Under the pieces are notes generated by a model, which had not been told where the DNA came from, made no database searches, and was given only the letters and a program-made list of their open reading frames with translations. From contig JAJVDF010000019.1 of NCBI GenBank assembly GCA_022410635.1, positions 2,539,997 to 2,603,996 of the forward strand: a DNA stretch of 64,000 bases, given 5' to 3'. A program made the position numbers and the translations under genes. The DNA comes from Tretioscincus oriximinensis. Taxonomy: Eukaryota > Chordata > Lepidosauria > Squamata > Gymnophthalmidae. Of the stretch, positions 10,891 to 22,735 are shown one piece after another. Each line of letters starts with the position of its first letter. The first letter of the stretch is position 1.

Positions 10891-11825
10891 AGACTTCTAA
10901 ACTTTCTGCAAAATTGTAAGCTTTTTCACAGTTCTGCAAACAATTGAAGAAAAAAGACAGATAATTAACTTCCCTGTGAATATTCATAGACACTCTTCTG
11001 TTATTCAAGGATAATTTCCATTGAGCGGCAGGCATTGTATGATATAGAGCAAATGTAAAACAAAACAACTTGTGCGTCTTGGTGGAAACAAAAGAACATT
11101 AAAATGCAGGATTTTGGACCAAAATGTTGAGGTGGCAGTTTTCTTCTTTTTAGGATAGTTTCTTGAAAAACCATTCATTAACAGGAGATTAGTAGAATAC
11201 TTTTCCTTTGAATTTTTCAAATAAAAATATTGAATACATTCATACAAAGTATTTGTTTGAAAAGTCTTAGTTCTTAGTTTTAAATGGGGTTTTGGAGTAC
11301 TATACAAAAGTGGAAATTAAATAGGAAACAATTTACTGTGGTAGACTGATAGTTGGATCAGCGGTTCCACACTGTATTTTTCAATAGGGTGATCAGATAA
11401 AAGCAGACCAGCAGTGCTACATTTTCAATGGATGCAAAAAGAAGCTATTTCTGCAGATGCCATTTATGCCATCAATGTCAGCTGTAATTGCTTCTTTTTT
11501 ATATTCATTATAGGTGTAGCTGCACTGCTGTCCTGCTTTTTGTATCATAATGTTAAACTATTTTTTTACTATGCGCAGCAGAGAAAATTAAAAATAAAAC
11601 TGAATATTTCTGTTCAGAGTGGATCAAAGCATTACATTGTGTTTATGGGAGATTTTAACAATCCAAATAAGTAGCAGCACATGTGAAAAGGACCCAAGTG
11701 CACTAGTATATCAGAGACTGAACCTGAATCAGTAATGAGAAACAACTGCAAAAATGCAAGCACAGATCTCATGTAGAATTTGTCCCCCCCCTCCCAATTT
11801 TTAAAAAAACATTCCTTCCTGGAAC
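10891..11825. other. AT-rich intergenic stretch, nothing recognised
   Basis: Short open frames occur on both strands, but none has a recognisable domain. A C-rich run lies near 11790. Confidence 0.45.
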
Positions 11826-11975
11826 AATGAAGGCTTAAAGGAACTAAGAATGCTTAGACTGCAAACGAAAAGACAGAGAGGAGACATAATAGCTGTCTAT
11901 GAATATCTAAAAGGCTGTCACAGTGCAAAGGAAAGAGCTCTATTCTCACTTTCACAAGGAAGAACTATAAGCAGG
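11826..11975 (+). mobile_element. CR1 LINE C-terminal fragment
   Basis: The plus strand encodes LKELRMLRLQTKRQRGDIIA, then VYEYLKGCHSAKERALFSL. This is the familiar end of CR1 ORF2 ([14 protein letters not shown]), diverged. It is followed at about 11980-12060 by gaacataaaaacataagagg and ccctgctgaatcgggct, a common reptilian interspersed motif also seen inverted near 19,960-20,004. Confidence 0.7.
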
Positions 11976-12060
11976 GTTACATTAGAACATAAAAACATAA
12001 GAGGAGCCCTGCTGAATCGGGCTATAGCCCATTTAGTTCAGCCTTCTGCCTCACTTGGAA

Positions 12061-12649
12061 TGCATTCCCATTAGAACTTTAAAAGGGAATGGAAAATGGA
12101 TTTTATCGTTCCAAAATGAAAGCGAAATGAGAGCTTAATTTTTCCTGAGCATTCATTCCATGTTAACGTCCCGATTGCTGTGAGCTGAGAGTGCTTAATG
12201 ACTCTCTTTCATCGGGCTGCAGCAGCTGGAAAAGCCTGTTTTTCCAGAGGAGGGAGGGAAGCTGCTGAGCCTGGAGGGAAAGCCAAACAAAAGAGCCCCC
12301 AGCCCCTGCTTACTCATTCGCTTTTTGTTGACTGATCTCCATTGTCAGTGTACAAGTGGTGTGAATTACAAAAAGTAGCAGCGAGAACACAATTTCACCA
12401 CAAACTGCGGAACAGAAACCTGTGGTGTGTTTAGAGCGACACTTGCAGCACTTCCGAGCTTGTTTTTATGGTAACGCAGTTTGAATGGTGGACTTTGGCT
12501 TTGCAGTTGTCTGCGCATTAAGGGGCAATGTGTCTGCAGCCACAGTGGCCCACCGATTGTATTAGGGCAGTTTAAAGCAGAAGGCAAAACGTCTCACCTG
12601 TTCTTGATTCCCTCAAATTATATTTCAAGACTACTGTCTGTTTTTTCCT
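12061..12649. other. Intergenic stretch, moderately GC-rich
   Basis: A region of slightly higher GC (about 12,150-12,560) with no recognisable coding capacity. It could be an old DNA transposon, but I cannot identify termini. Confidence 0.35.
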
Positions 12650-12905
12650 TCTAACAGCTACTGTCTTCCATGAATTTGTCTAATCCTGTCATGAAACTAT
12701 CCAGGCTGCTAATTACCATCACCTCTTCTAGAAGAAAATTCCATCTGGGTAAAAACAATACTTTCCCTTGTCTGGCCTAATTCTTCTATCCGCAAGCTTC
12801 AAGGAATAACCCCTGGTCCTATTGTTGTATGATAGAGAATTTTTTTTTTCTCTATTCACCTTATCCATCCCAATCATGAATTTATACACTTCAATCAGAT
12901 CACTT
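12650..12905 (-). mobile_element. CR1/L3-like LINE ORF2 C-terminal fragment
   Basis: The complement contains, in order, VYKFMIGMDKVNREK, a diverged serine/threonine-R-G segment, then WNFLLEEVMV, then SLDSFMTGLDKFM. This is the conserved end of CR1/L3-clade LINE ORF2, where a V-N-x-W-N-x-L-P block precedes F-K..LDK. It is broken by indels. It is followed directly by an L2 tail at 12906. Confidence 0.6.
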
Positions 12906-13650
12906 CTTAAACACCTTCTTTTATTTCTTTACATTTTTATACTGCCCTGTATCCAAAGGTCTGAGGGCAGTTGTCCAATAAAAACACAACATATTAAAAA
13001 CAGCCACATCTAAAAATAGGGAACAGACAGCAGTTTCTTGGTCAAGGCCAAGCCAAAGAGGTGTGTCTTCAAGCGTTTTCTGCATGCGCACAGATATGGT
13101 GATTGATGCACCTCGAGGGGGAGTTTATTCCATAGTCTGGAGGCTGCCACAAAGAAGGTCCTATCACAGGTTCCCACCTCTCTGTCACTGAGAGAGGTGG
13201 TACAGCCAGGAGAGCCTCCCTTGCAGACCTTAAAGCTCAGGCAGGCTCACGTGGGAGAAGGCCTTTCCTTTAGTTGTGTACGCCTTTATTGGTGAATTGG
13301 GCTTGGGAGCAAATTGGCAGCCAGTGCAGTTCTTTCAGGACCAGCATGATGTGTGTCTAGCCCAACCTGGAAGTTACCAGAGCATGGATTACAGTGGACA
13401 GATCATCCCTATTAAGCATTGGCTGTAACTGCCGGACCAGATATATATTTTCAAGTGTCAATGTAGGATCCAGAAGTACCCATCCCTTTAGGGATTTTGC
13501 AACCGTCCCTTATAGGGCAATTCAACCCCATCAAGCTCAGGGTGCCTCCTTCATGGACTCGGGAAGTGGTGAGGATGAAGAGGTCCAGACATTGCAGCCT
13601 GACTTAATACGGGAAGGGATAAATCTGCAAGGGGCTAAATACAGATGTTG
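12906..13650 (-). mobile_element. L2 LINE 3' portion
   Basis: The left end, tttctttacatttttatactgccctgtatcc, is the reverse of an L2 3' tail. Moving right on the minus strand, the sequence gaaagaactgcactggctgcc encodes LKELHWLP, and actgtaatccatgctctggt encodes TVIHALV. Both are hallmark blocks of the L2 ORF2 C terminus and match the plus-strand copy at 21.9-22.7 kb. Frames are interrupted. Confidence 0.75.
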
Positions 13651-14640
13651 AGAAACTGATTATATTTGAATATTGCTTTATTTAGGTTTATTGGCATTCA
13701 TAATTTTAAATGCTTGGGGAAAAACTGATGTGATTAAATTATCCATTTGTCTTGCAACTGAATAATCATACATCATTTGATATATTGGGGACTTTTTCTG
13801 AGGGAGGTTGTATGTTACATACTAATATTTTTAAACACAGGATACTATAAGAAGATTATGAAATCTGTATAATCATACAAACAGGGTGCTGTTCAGTACG
13901 GCAGTGATTCTTTAGGCTGTAAGTCTGTGTGGTAAGAGGACACATGCATTCACACAGTTTTCTTCCTGTCATGGCTTGACCTTCAAGTACAGTTTGTGCT
14001 GCTTACTAGCTCGGTGAATATGCTTTGTGAATTAGGGAAGAGTGAAGAGCAATTAACTACAAGAAATGGACTTCAGAGAGTTTGTAACTGCATAAAGTCT
14101 TGTAAGCCTACAGTTTTAGGAATGGAAATTCATTAAAGCTAGAAATTCTGTTTGTCTATATCTTTAGAAATAGATACCAAGAGGGGTTGGTACCAGTCAC
14201 AAGTAGGCATAAAAGCAGCAATTGAAACACGGCAAGCTTTTAAAAAAATACCTAGCAATATATTTATTTTCAGAGTGCTGAAGTTTATTGGTACCTGACA
14301 AATGAGCCTGAAGGTATCTTAGTAAGTTGTTGTTAGGTGTAATTGGGTCTGGGCTCTGGCTTAGTAATTACATGAACACATTCACATAGTTTTCTTGGTT
14401 GCCACTACATTCTTCCTGAAAGATGCCCATAGTTGAAATTACAATCCTATTTTTTCTAATTGTTTTTAACCCTAAGCATACCTGGGTAAAGACCACTTTG
14501 TTTCCTGTCTATAATGTTTGTGACTTAGATAACTTCAATAAGCATAGGAATCGATTAAAAAACTGGGATATGTAGTGTGTTGAATGACTTAAGGCAACAA
14601 TAATAAAAGTAGAGCATCTAGAGACGTCCAGAGGCAAGAG
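13651..14640. other. AT-rich intergenic stretch, nothing recognised
   Basis: No ORF, RNA gene or repeat with recognisable features. Confidence 0.45.
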
Positions 14641-14647
14641 GAAGTGG

Positions 14648-14811
14648 CTGTGCGACGCTGCTTCTTATATAGCAGCGTCGCACAGGAAATAGGTCATCGC
14701 CGCCATGTTTTGGGAGGTCAGTTCCGACCTCCCCAAACATGGTGGGCGCCACGTTCCTCCTGCTGCCTGCTTGCCCCAGCAATAACCGACCCGCACCAGG
14801 AGCAGGTCGGT
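14648..14811. repeat. Cluster of three GC-rich hairpins
   Basis: Hairpin 1: ctgtgcgacgctgct (14648-14662) pairs perfectly with agcagcgtcgcacag (14671-14685) around an 8-nt loop. Hairpin 2: ccatgttttgggaggtc (14703-14719) pairs with gacctccccaaacatgg (14726-14742) with one mismatch. Hairpin 3: ccgacc (14786) pairs with ggtcgg (14805). The block is a GC-rich island in AT-rich DNA. Its likely nature is a miniature DNA element, but no named family is recognised. Confidence 0.8.
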
Positions 14812-14814
14812 CTT

Positions 14815-16930
14815 TTTATGGTGTAATGCTAAATATGTCATGTGGATCCCACAGAATGCCAACACATCTACTGTGCAGGAATGTGTGGTCCATTCAAATT
14901 CTTGACACTATAATGGTGCCCTGGTGCACAATGCCTTTGCGTAACAAGCACATTGCATTTTACGTAACTGATGTAGAGAAAGCAAATAAAATGGAAAATA
15001 TATTAATTATCAATAATTAAATAAATAACTATGTTCACATGTTATGCAGACTTAAATTTGTTTGCCATTATTTAAGGAGATATTTGAATCGAAGAATAAG
15101 CAATGTGCAGTTATAACTGGGGTTTGGGTTTTTTAAAAAAAAGAAATCAGAGTTTAACAAGATCAAAACCAAATCAGTGTGATTGCTTAAATATTTCAGT
15201 AATTTAAGGAATGTGACTATTGATGATAACTTAAGTGAAAAAGGCACATTACATATCTGTGTTGCTCTTCTGTTACCATATCTTAAATTAATGGAAGTTC
15301 TGCCTGAGTAGAGAACCAAAGCAATGACTCCTCTGTGTTTTTGCTGCTCGTTATGTCTGAACATTGGCTTTGGATAACAGATTGGTTCTAAGCTGAAAGT
15401 GATGCGTTTGATGGCTCATTGGGTAGATTTCCCTCTGAAGGAGCAATACTGTCTATACTGAAATAACGGCAGACATTCAAATTCAGAGAAAAATGCAAAT
15501 ACAAATCCAGTCTATTAAAAAATGACATATAGTGTGCTTTGAACAAAACACAGTAAAGGAACATTTGATACAAGGGTAAAATTTTGTAAATGAAGTTGAA
15601 GGGTAAAAATATACAGGGCATTTATTTTAATATTTAGGATTGGGATTTTAATTTGTGGAGTTTCATACCAGCAATCAGACTTCCATAGCAGAGCACACAC
15701 TGTTATCTACACACCATATGTAAATGGTACAGAATTCGAGTGGTTCTTGGTCACTCAAGTTCACACCTAAATTGTGATTTGGCAAGATGTGAGCCCAAAA
15801 TCTCCCATCCATCCCTTACTTTCATTGGACAAGGAGACTAGCCACACAGTTCCCCACTCACTTCTTTACCATAATTGGGCAAGAGGACAGCCCACAGAAT
15901 AAGGCAAGTCCAGTTAGAACTAAAAACACCTTAGCCTTCAGCCCTTACAGCACTTAATTTGTATTATTGGACCTTTCTCCCAGCCATACTGTGTATACCT
16001 TTTAAGCTGGGGAACAAGTCTGGCCTCCTGGGGGATGATGGAATTGTGCAGTGTGAATGGCATGATCCATCTGGTCTTCAATAGGCAGAGTTTTCTTATT
16101 TGAAGACATTATAGTAGAACATAGTTTGCTTTTTAATGCTTGATTGAATTCATTAATCATGCAATCATATATAAACAGCATAGAAGTGTATTACAATTAT
16201 AATAGCATTTCTTCTACAGTACTTCCCCATTGCTTCCTTCCCTTTTGACAACATAGTTTGCTTATTGATTTGAATAGTGAGGTGTTGTGTTTTGGGGGTT
16301 TGTGGTTGTTTTTTTTTGTATTTCTTTTTAAAAATGAGCTTAAAAAAACCCTAATTAAAAAAAGAACACTATCAGGTAGGTTAATGAATGCAATGATAAC
16401 CAGCAACAATTCTCATCAACTGAAATGCTTCTATTTTCTTTCTTTATATATACTTTCAAATAATCACATTACAACACTTGAATTCTGTCAACGTCGAAGG
16501 AAATACACAAGTCAATGGATTTTTTTCAACTAAGAAAGCTCCTTTGTGAATTGCCTTGAAACTTTCAATCGGAATTAATTAGGTTCTCTTGTGAAGAAAA
16601 GAACAGCTTCTACTTTGGTAAGTACTTAATGAGGTGTATATTTTATCTCTTTTTTTGACTACCATACACAAACGTGTAACCTCCTGTAATCATTTTTAAT
16701 GTGTTAGATCTGTCATTATGCATGATGATGCAGATGAACAAAACTTGATAGAGATGTTTTGTAAGTAATTTTGTGGAATATTTTAGCCAACAATAGGAAG
16801 GTATAATAAGTATTTTGCATTTCATTAGATTATGCTAAGATTTTTAACACATGTAACTAAGATAAGCAATAGGATATGCAGTCTTATAGGCAATAGGATA
16901 TGCAGATGGTTATTACGCTACGGTAAATCA
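14815..16930. other. AT-rich intergenic stretch, nothing recognised
   Basis: There are many short ORFs on both strands without domains. No RNA gene or named repeat was identified. Confidence 0.45.
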
Positions 16931-17067
16931 GGTCCTTTCTGCACTACATTTTATCTTGCAATATATCCTGGAACAGAGGTCTCCTATCCACATCCTAGTG
17001 TAATGTAGGGTAAAGCACAACATACTCCAAAATACATCCCTAAATAAATCCTAGTGGAGAAAGGACC
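16931..17067. mobile_element. Miniature inverted-repeat element (137 bp)
   Basis: The left terminus ggtcctttctgcacta and the right terminus tagtggagaaaggacc are inverted repeats with one mismatch. Internal text (atatatcctggaacagaggt, ctcctatccacatcctagtg) resembles the foldback units at 44.35 and 44.93 kb, so they form a loose family. The element is too short for a transposase. Confidence 0.65.
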
Positions 17068-19794
17068 CTAATTTCACATGTTGGTAACAGGAAGTTACTT
17101 ACTACTGTATAACTATTATTTTTCTCACATACATCCATACAATTTAATGATTTAAGTGCTTCTCGTTTAATATCCATAATCCACTGTCCAATTTTTATAT
17201 TCAGCTGTGCACCTATGAATAACTCACATTCAACATATCATTTCAACATTCCCAATACTTATTAGTCTTCTGTTAAGTACATAAATAGCAGCTAACATAA
17301 TCAAACACTTACTGGTATGTACTTTTAACAAAAATATAGCATCCTTCTTCATCTCTCTTCTGATCCAATATTGAATATGCAGCACTGATGCAGAGGGTGG
17401 ATCAATCAATATGCATAAAAGTGACAGATCTAATGGTCAGCCTTCAATGTACTAGCAGAGACAACTGATTGTTCCCAATTGTACTTAGGGACTGGGATGA
17501 AATGGAAAAAGGCAAAACTAGAACTTTCTATTAAACAGGATCTCTGCATCTCGCAGAGTAGGTTGTGCATTTCTATGTTCCCCATTAAACTAGCTTTCTT
17601 ATAAGAGTCTTACACATTATTACAATCTTGCACACCTTTCGCCCCATCATACTTCCCTTGCAAATCTTTTCATGTTAACAATTCATACACAGTGACTCTT
17701 CAGGTATAATTTTTTTGCTAATTTTAAGTTTCTAGCCTCGTATGTTTTATTTTAATGCCCCATCCAGATCCCAGAGAGTTTTATTCTTCCCAGTTTTTTT
17801 GTGAAAAATGTGGGTTCTTGCGGTTTTCTTTCTTTTACGGAACCGACTACCTGAGAATTTAGCACATGAGCTGTATCCAGCAGTTGTACAGCTTTGCCTC
17901 CTCACAAGTAAATTCTTTCGTTCCCAAGCTCCTTATACCTCACTCCAAATAGTTTTTGGAGTATTTGCTTGCAATCAGCTACTGCAGGAAAATGTTGCAA
18001 GCCTGAAGAAAAGCAGACATATAGAAGAAACGTTAGGCCACTTCATTCATTGTCAGTGTACTAGTTTTTCATATCCCTTTAAGCACAATTGAGCTGCTTG
18101 ATACAAAGATATGAGTGTGGGGAGGCTGATAATAGCACTGCTTCTCTCCGGCCCTTATTTCCTCCACTCACTCTCCTTTATAAGGGACACATATTACTCC
18201 TTTGAGCACAGCTGCATTTTTACTACTTTGTACAATTTCCCTTAGTTTGGGAGAACTGGAATTTTGAACTTGGGATGGGACTATTGCATCATAGATCAGA
18301 ATGGGTGGGAACTGTGAAAAGGGCAGAGAGAAATCTCCTGACTGGAAGAATGAATTCGGGGTTGGGGGAGGGCAGAACATCCAAATAGAGACCTTTTATG
18401 TTGGGACAAAAATAAACCATGCTCCGTCTAAATTCAGGACTCTTTCCTTCAAACTCACTGTTGAAAGAGACCGAAGGGAGAAGCGTTGGACAACAAGTGC
18501 TTCTAGGCATCACTTATCTATCATATTGTTTTTGAGTATTCTGAGACAAAGCACTCCCAGATGACATATCGATATTCCCCACTTTAACACACAGCAGTAC
18601 AGTATCTTCTGTCCAAGATTGTACTGAGAACACCATCTTCCACTAAAATTTACCCCTTCCTGGTAATATAGTTTAGAAATTATCTTCACTGAACATATCG
18701 GTATAGTGTAGATACAGCGTATACCTGATAGTTGTTTGCCAAGATCTTGTTATTTTAGATTTTAATTAGGAAATAGTAAATTATATTTCATGTTGATATG
18801 CTGAGGCAATGGTGTAATTTGTTTCAATGTTGTATCAAAGGCGTATATTGGATTATGATGCTTCCTTAAATCGTGACTAACAATGCAGATGAAGACAAAA
18901 AAACAAACAGGGTTTATTTAAATAGGACATCATAGCATAATGCATTTTTCGTATAAATTGTATCTTATCACTTTATAACACTTGGGTCTATATATGGAGG
19001 TTGATTAACATTGGAGTAATATATTATTTGAAATCAATTATCTTGCCTTTCAGTGAAGATGAATTCCTTTTGATATCTTTCTTTTCTCACTTTCAACATT
19101 GTCCATCCCTCCTACTGTTCTCAGTTATTTGTGCTGCAATTGATGTCTGTTCAGCAGATCATGGCAGGTGGCTGGTCTCAAGTATTAAGTTTTTCAAGTA
19201 CAAAAGTCATCTTGCCATCAATAGCATTTGAAGCAGCTCCCAAAACAGCAGGGCTACCTAAGAAGATATTGAATGGGAAGTTGTTTCATTTTCATTTTGT
19301 ACTGAAACGCCTCTAAATATGTACTAAAATTCTAGAATGCTTTTTCAATACAGCATTTTTAAGGGATACAATATTAGAAGTGTTAGCTGTTATCAGAATC
19401 ACAGATGCAGGTATCACAAATAGAATATTTAGGAATGTGGGAAGGGAAATCAAAACAAAGAAAATGTACAAGTCTATTGTTTATATCATAACATGATGCA
19501 TTTTTTTTGTGTGTGTGATTGATTTTAAACAGCTTTGGGGCAACCTACCTTTTCTTCACTAGAATCATATTCGACCAGAAAGTCTATTGATCCAAATTTT
19601 GCTTCATCTTGTGAATATGGAACTTGTTAGCAGGGACAGAGGCTCTTTAGTTCTGATCAATATGCCCATAATGTGAATTAAAAGCTAAGAAATTCTCATA
19701 GAAAACATTTCTTCTCTGTAAAAAAAACAGCATTCTAGGCAGTCTAAAGTGGAAGAAAGCAAAATCTTCACCTATTCATAACCCTCTGCAAATG
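17068..19794. other. AT-rich intergenic stretch, nothing recognised
   Basis: Open frames up to about 94 codons (17808-18092) start with hydrophobic runs, but they have no homologue I recognise and no gene-like context. Confidence 0.45.
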
Positions 19795-20004
19795 TCATTT
19801 CAGGATTACTACCTGTTGCTCCATCCCAGAGTCAGTATCAAGAGATCCATACTAATAGCTATATAGAGCATATCTTGGTTTCCATGAATATGCCTAATCC
19901 AGTTTTAAAGCTATCCAGGCTGCTTGCTACCATCAAATCTTCTGGAAGCAAATTCCACAGACCGAAGACTCTCTGGCCCAACTCAACAGGACTCCTCTTA
20001 CGTT
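19795..20004 (-). mobile_element. CR1/L3-like LINE fragment
   Basis: Shares ccatgaatatgcctaatcc, aaagctatccaggctgct and aattccacag with the copy at 12.65-12.9 kb. The order and orientation are the same (minus). The right part carries the inverted form of the cctgttgagt / aacgtaagagga motif. It runs directly into a CR1 end at 20,005. Confidence 0.55.
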
Positions 20005-20100
20005 CATAGAATCATAGAGTTGGAAGGGACCTCAAAGGCCATCAGGTCCAACCCCCTGCTCAATGCAGGATTCATTAAACCAACCCAGACAGATGTTCTT
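20005..20100 (-). mobile_element. CR1 3' end fragment
   Basis: Contains tagaatcatagagttggaag, ggacctcaaaggccatcagg and ccccctgctcaatgcagg, the reverse complement of the CR1 3' terminus, and matches 34.84-34.93 kb. Confidence 0.85.
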
Positions 20101-20434
20101 ATGAAGGGTTTTATTTTAAGTTACTCTCCTAATTTTCTCATTATTCTCACAAGCAGTTGGATTTTGAAACAGATTGGGTACTAGTAACTCATTTTTTTCT
20201 AGATAGCTAATTCATAATGGCTTACTGTTTGATTAATTACGTTGGAGTAATTAATATTAACAATTGTCAACAAAATTCATACTGATAAATCCGTTACTGA
20301 ATTCCTCTTCCTAAATGTCTTTCAAAGCATGGATATGACACTCATTCTTAGAGCTATAAAAACAGTGTTAGTGGATCATGGAACCTGAATGACCAATCAG
20401 AATTGGCTGACTTGGCTGGACCATATATGTTCTT

Positions 20435-20957
20435 GAACTGAGAAAGATATACCAACAAACGCTCAAAAGTGCAAAGAACACCAAACAGATATGATTATAC
20501 TGGTATAAATACCTTATACATCTATATATAAACAACAGAATTTACATATTTCAACAAAATATAATATTCTTCAATATAGAAAGTAAGTAACAATAAAAAA
20601 AACATAAAGGGCTATCCCATTTCCGGAAATTTCTGGGATTTCACCCTGTGGCTTCCTCTGATCCTTTAAGCTTTGTTAAAGCCTTTTCAACTATATTTAC
20701 AGCAGTTCACATATATCTTCAAGTTATTGTCGTATGAGTCTTCAATAGGGATCCCTATTGAAGACTCATACAACAGCAACTTGAAGACATATGAGAAGTA
20801 TGAACTCTGACTGTTTGGTTTCAGGGATCCATGCACAATATATATCTATATCTATATAAATATATATGAACTGCTGTATATGGTATTTATACCAATATAG
20901 TCACATCTATTTGGTGTTTTTTGAACTTTTGAGTGTCTGTTGGTATATCTCGGTTCA
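20435..20957. mobile_element. Foldback element with nested inverted repeats
   Basis: The outer arm 20435-20518 (gaactgagaaagatatacca...) is the inverted partner of 20876-20957 (...tggtatatctcggttcag) over about 83 bp, with around 85% identity by eye. A second, central palindrome has cttcaagttattgtcgtatg paired with catacaacagcaacttgaag. It meets at ctattgaagactcat and a perfect ggatcc centre near 20750. No transposase is encoded. It looks like a non-autonomous DNA transposon. Confidence 0.75.
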
Positions 20958-21854
20958 GTATCTAATACCAACCCCAACCCCTATTTCTCTTCTCAGATAT
21001 ATTGTTCCAGCTTGTAAGAGTTCCAGAAAATTGCAACTTGTTGGAAACGAAAGAAATCTCCAATAATGATATGAAAGAAAAAGACTATAAACCACCAATA
21101 TCAACTACTAATTTTAAATCAGAATCCAAACTAAGATAACACCAAGAAATAGTTTACCTTTACTTGGGTATATACAGTGACGTATGAGTCACTACCTCTT
21201 GAGATAATTAGTTCTATAGTTGAAAATTCTTTGCCACAATGTTCAGTCAGAGTAGTAGTTATTTAAGATCAATATTTAAGATTGCTAAGGCTGTATCTCC
21301 TTGTTTCCATCAAGCCAGAATAACTCCATTCTGCTAGATATGCTCAATCCCTTTGGGTATACTTAAAATAGCTCTTTGGATACAAGCCTTTGTAACCTTA
21401 GAGTTATATGGTGCCTTAAAAATAACAAAATCTTCTTAAACTTTGACTGTTTGGATTTTTAATATCTGTTATTTTTCCACACCTTTATAACAGATTGCAA
21501 ATACATTTTCAATTCTGTGCATTTGAGAGTTAAGGGGGTGGGGAAGGAGGGGAGGAAGCTGATATTGTCTTCTACAAATTTTCTCCTAGCTGGTGAAACC
21601 CCATGAAACATTGAAATAGGTTCCTAAACCTTGAAAATCACAGTTTTGTTCCTGCAGGCTTTCTAATATACATGCATGACTTCTGACAGCTGTCTTTTCC
21701 TTTAGTCAATCACTTGAAAAGCAAACCACTGTTTGTTGTGGCAGTAGAGGATTCAAAGGCAACTCTGAAGGATTCCTTGGTGCCAACATTCAATCTCCAC
21801 ATTAGATAGAGGAAGTGTGTTTATCTGGGAGAAATAGAGACAAAAGAAGGGACA
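20958..21854. other. Intergenic stretch, nothing recognised
   Basis: AT-rich, with a purine-rich run near 21,535-21,560. No coding or RNA feature was recognised. Confidence 0.4.
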
Positions 21855-22735
21855 AAATAAATTGAAGCTGAATCCAGACAACACAGAGTGCTGTGTGTTG
21901 GAGTATCCCGAGTTCTTGAAGTGGGGAGGTGCCCTGTCCTTGATGGGGTAGAATTGCCCTATGAAAGACGGGTGCAAAATCTGGACGTGCTCCTGAACTC
22001 TGCACTGTCACTTGAAAACCAGTTGTGGGCAGTGGTCAGAAGTGCCGACTTCCAGTTATGTCTGGTTCACCAGTTATGACCACTTCTGAACAGGGATGAT
22101 TTAGCCACAGTAATCCACACTCTGATAACTTCCAGATTGGACTATTGTAATGCGCTCTATATGGAGCTGCCCTTGAAAGTGGTTCGGAAACTGCAGTTGG
22201 TGCAAAATGCAGCAGCTAGACTGCTGACTGGAACGGCTGGCCAGCACACATCACACCAATCTTGAAAGAGCTGCACTGGCTGCCAATCCGCTACTGAGCC
22301 CAATTGAAGGTGCTGACTAACTTATAAGGCCCTAAATAACTTGGGGCCCAAATATCTAATGGAACACCTTCTCCCATAGCAACCTGCCCATGCCTTAAGA
22401 TTTGCAGGGGAGGCCCTCCTTTTTGTACCATCCCTTTCAACAGCCAGTGGAGTGGGAACCCAGGTTAGGGCCTTCTCGGTGGTGGCCCCCAGTCTTTGGA
22501 ATGGTCTTCTCCCCGAGGTGCTTCTGGCATTATCATTGTATGGTTTTAGAAGATCCTTGAAGATGCACCTATTTTACCTAGCCTTTGGCTGAAGAGAATG
22601 TTCATTTTTGTCATCACTTTTAGATATTGTTTTTATACTGTTTTTTAACTGTTAATTTTNTGATGATATTTTACTGTTCGCCACCCTGAGAGCTTCGGGT
22701 ACGGGGCAGGGTATAAATATAAATAAATAAATAAA
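21855..22735 (+). mobile_element. L2 LINE, ORF2 C terminus and 3' tail
   Basis: Plus-strand reading across shifting frames gives TVIHTLITSRLDYCNALYME, then VRKLQLVQNAAARLLTG, then LKELHWLPIR. A G-V-G-T-R.RAFSVVAPSLWNGL-like block follows. These are the conserved C-terminal blocks of L2 ORF2. The 3' end reads cgccaccctgagagcttcgg, then ggggcagggtataaatat and (aaat)n. Frameshifts and stops show it is dead. An N lies at 22,660. Confidence 0.85.

Noticed and set aside
17808..18092. 94-codon ORF beginning with a hydrophobic run
   Set aside because: The signal-peptide-like start alone is weak. There is no homology, no exon signals and no neighbouring exons.
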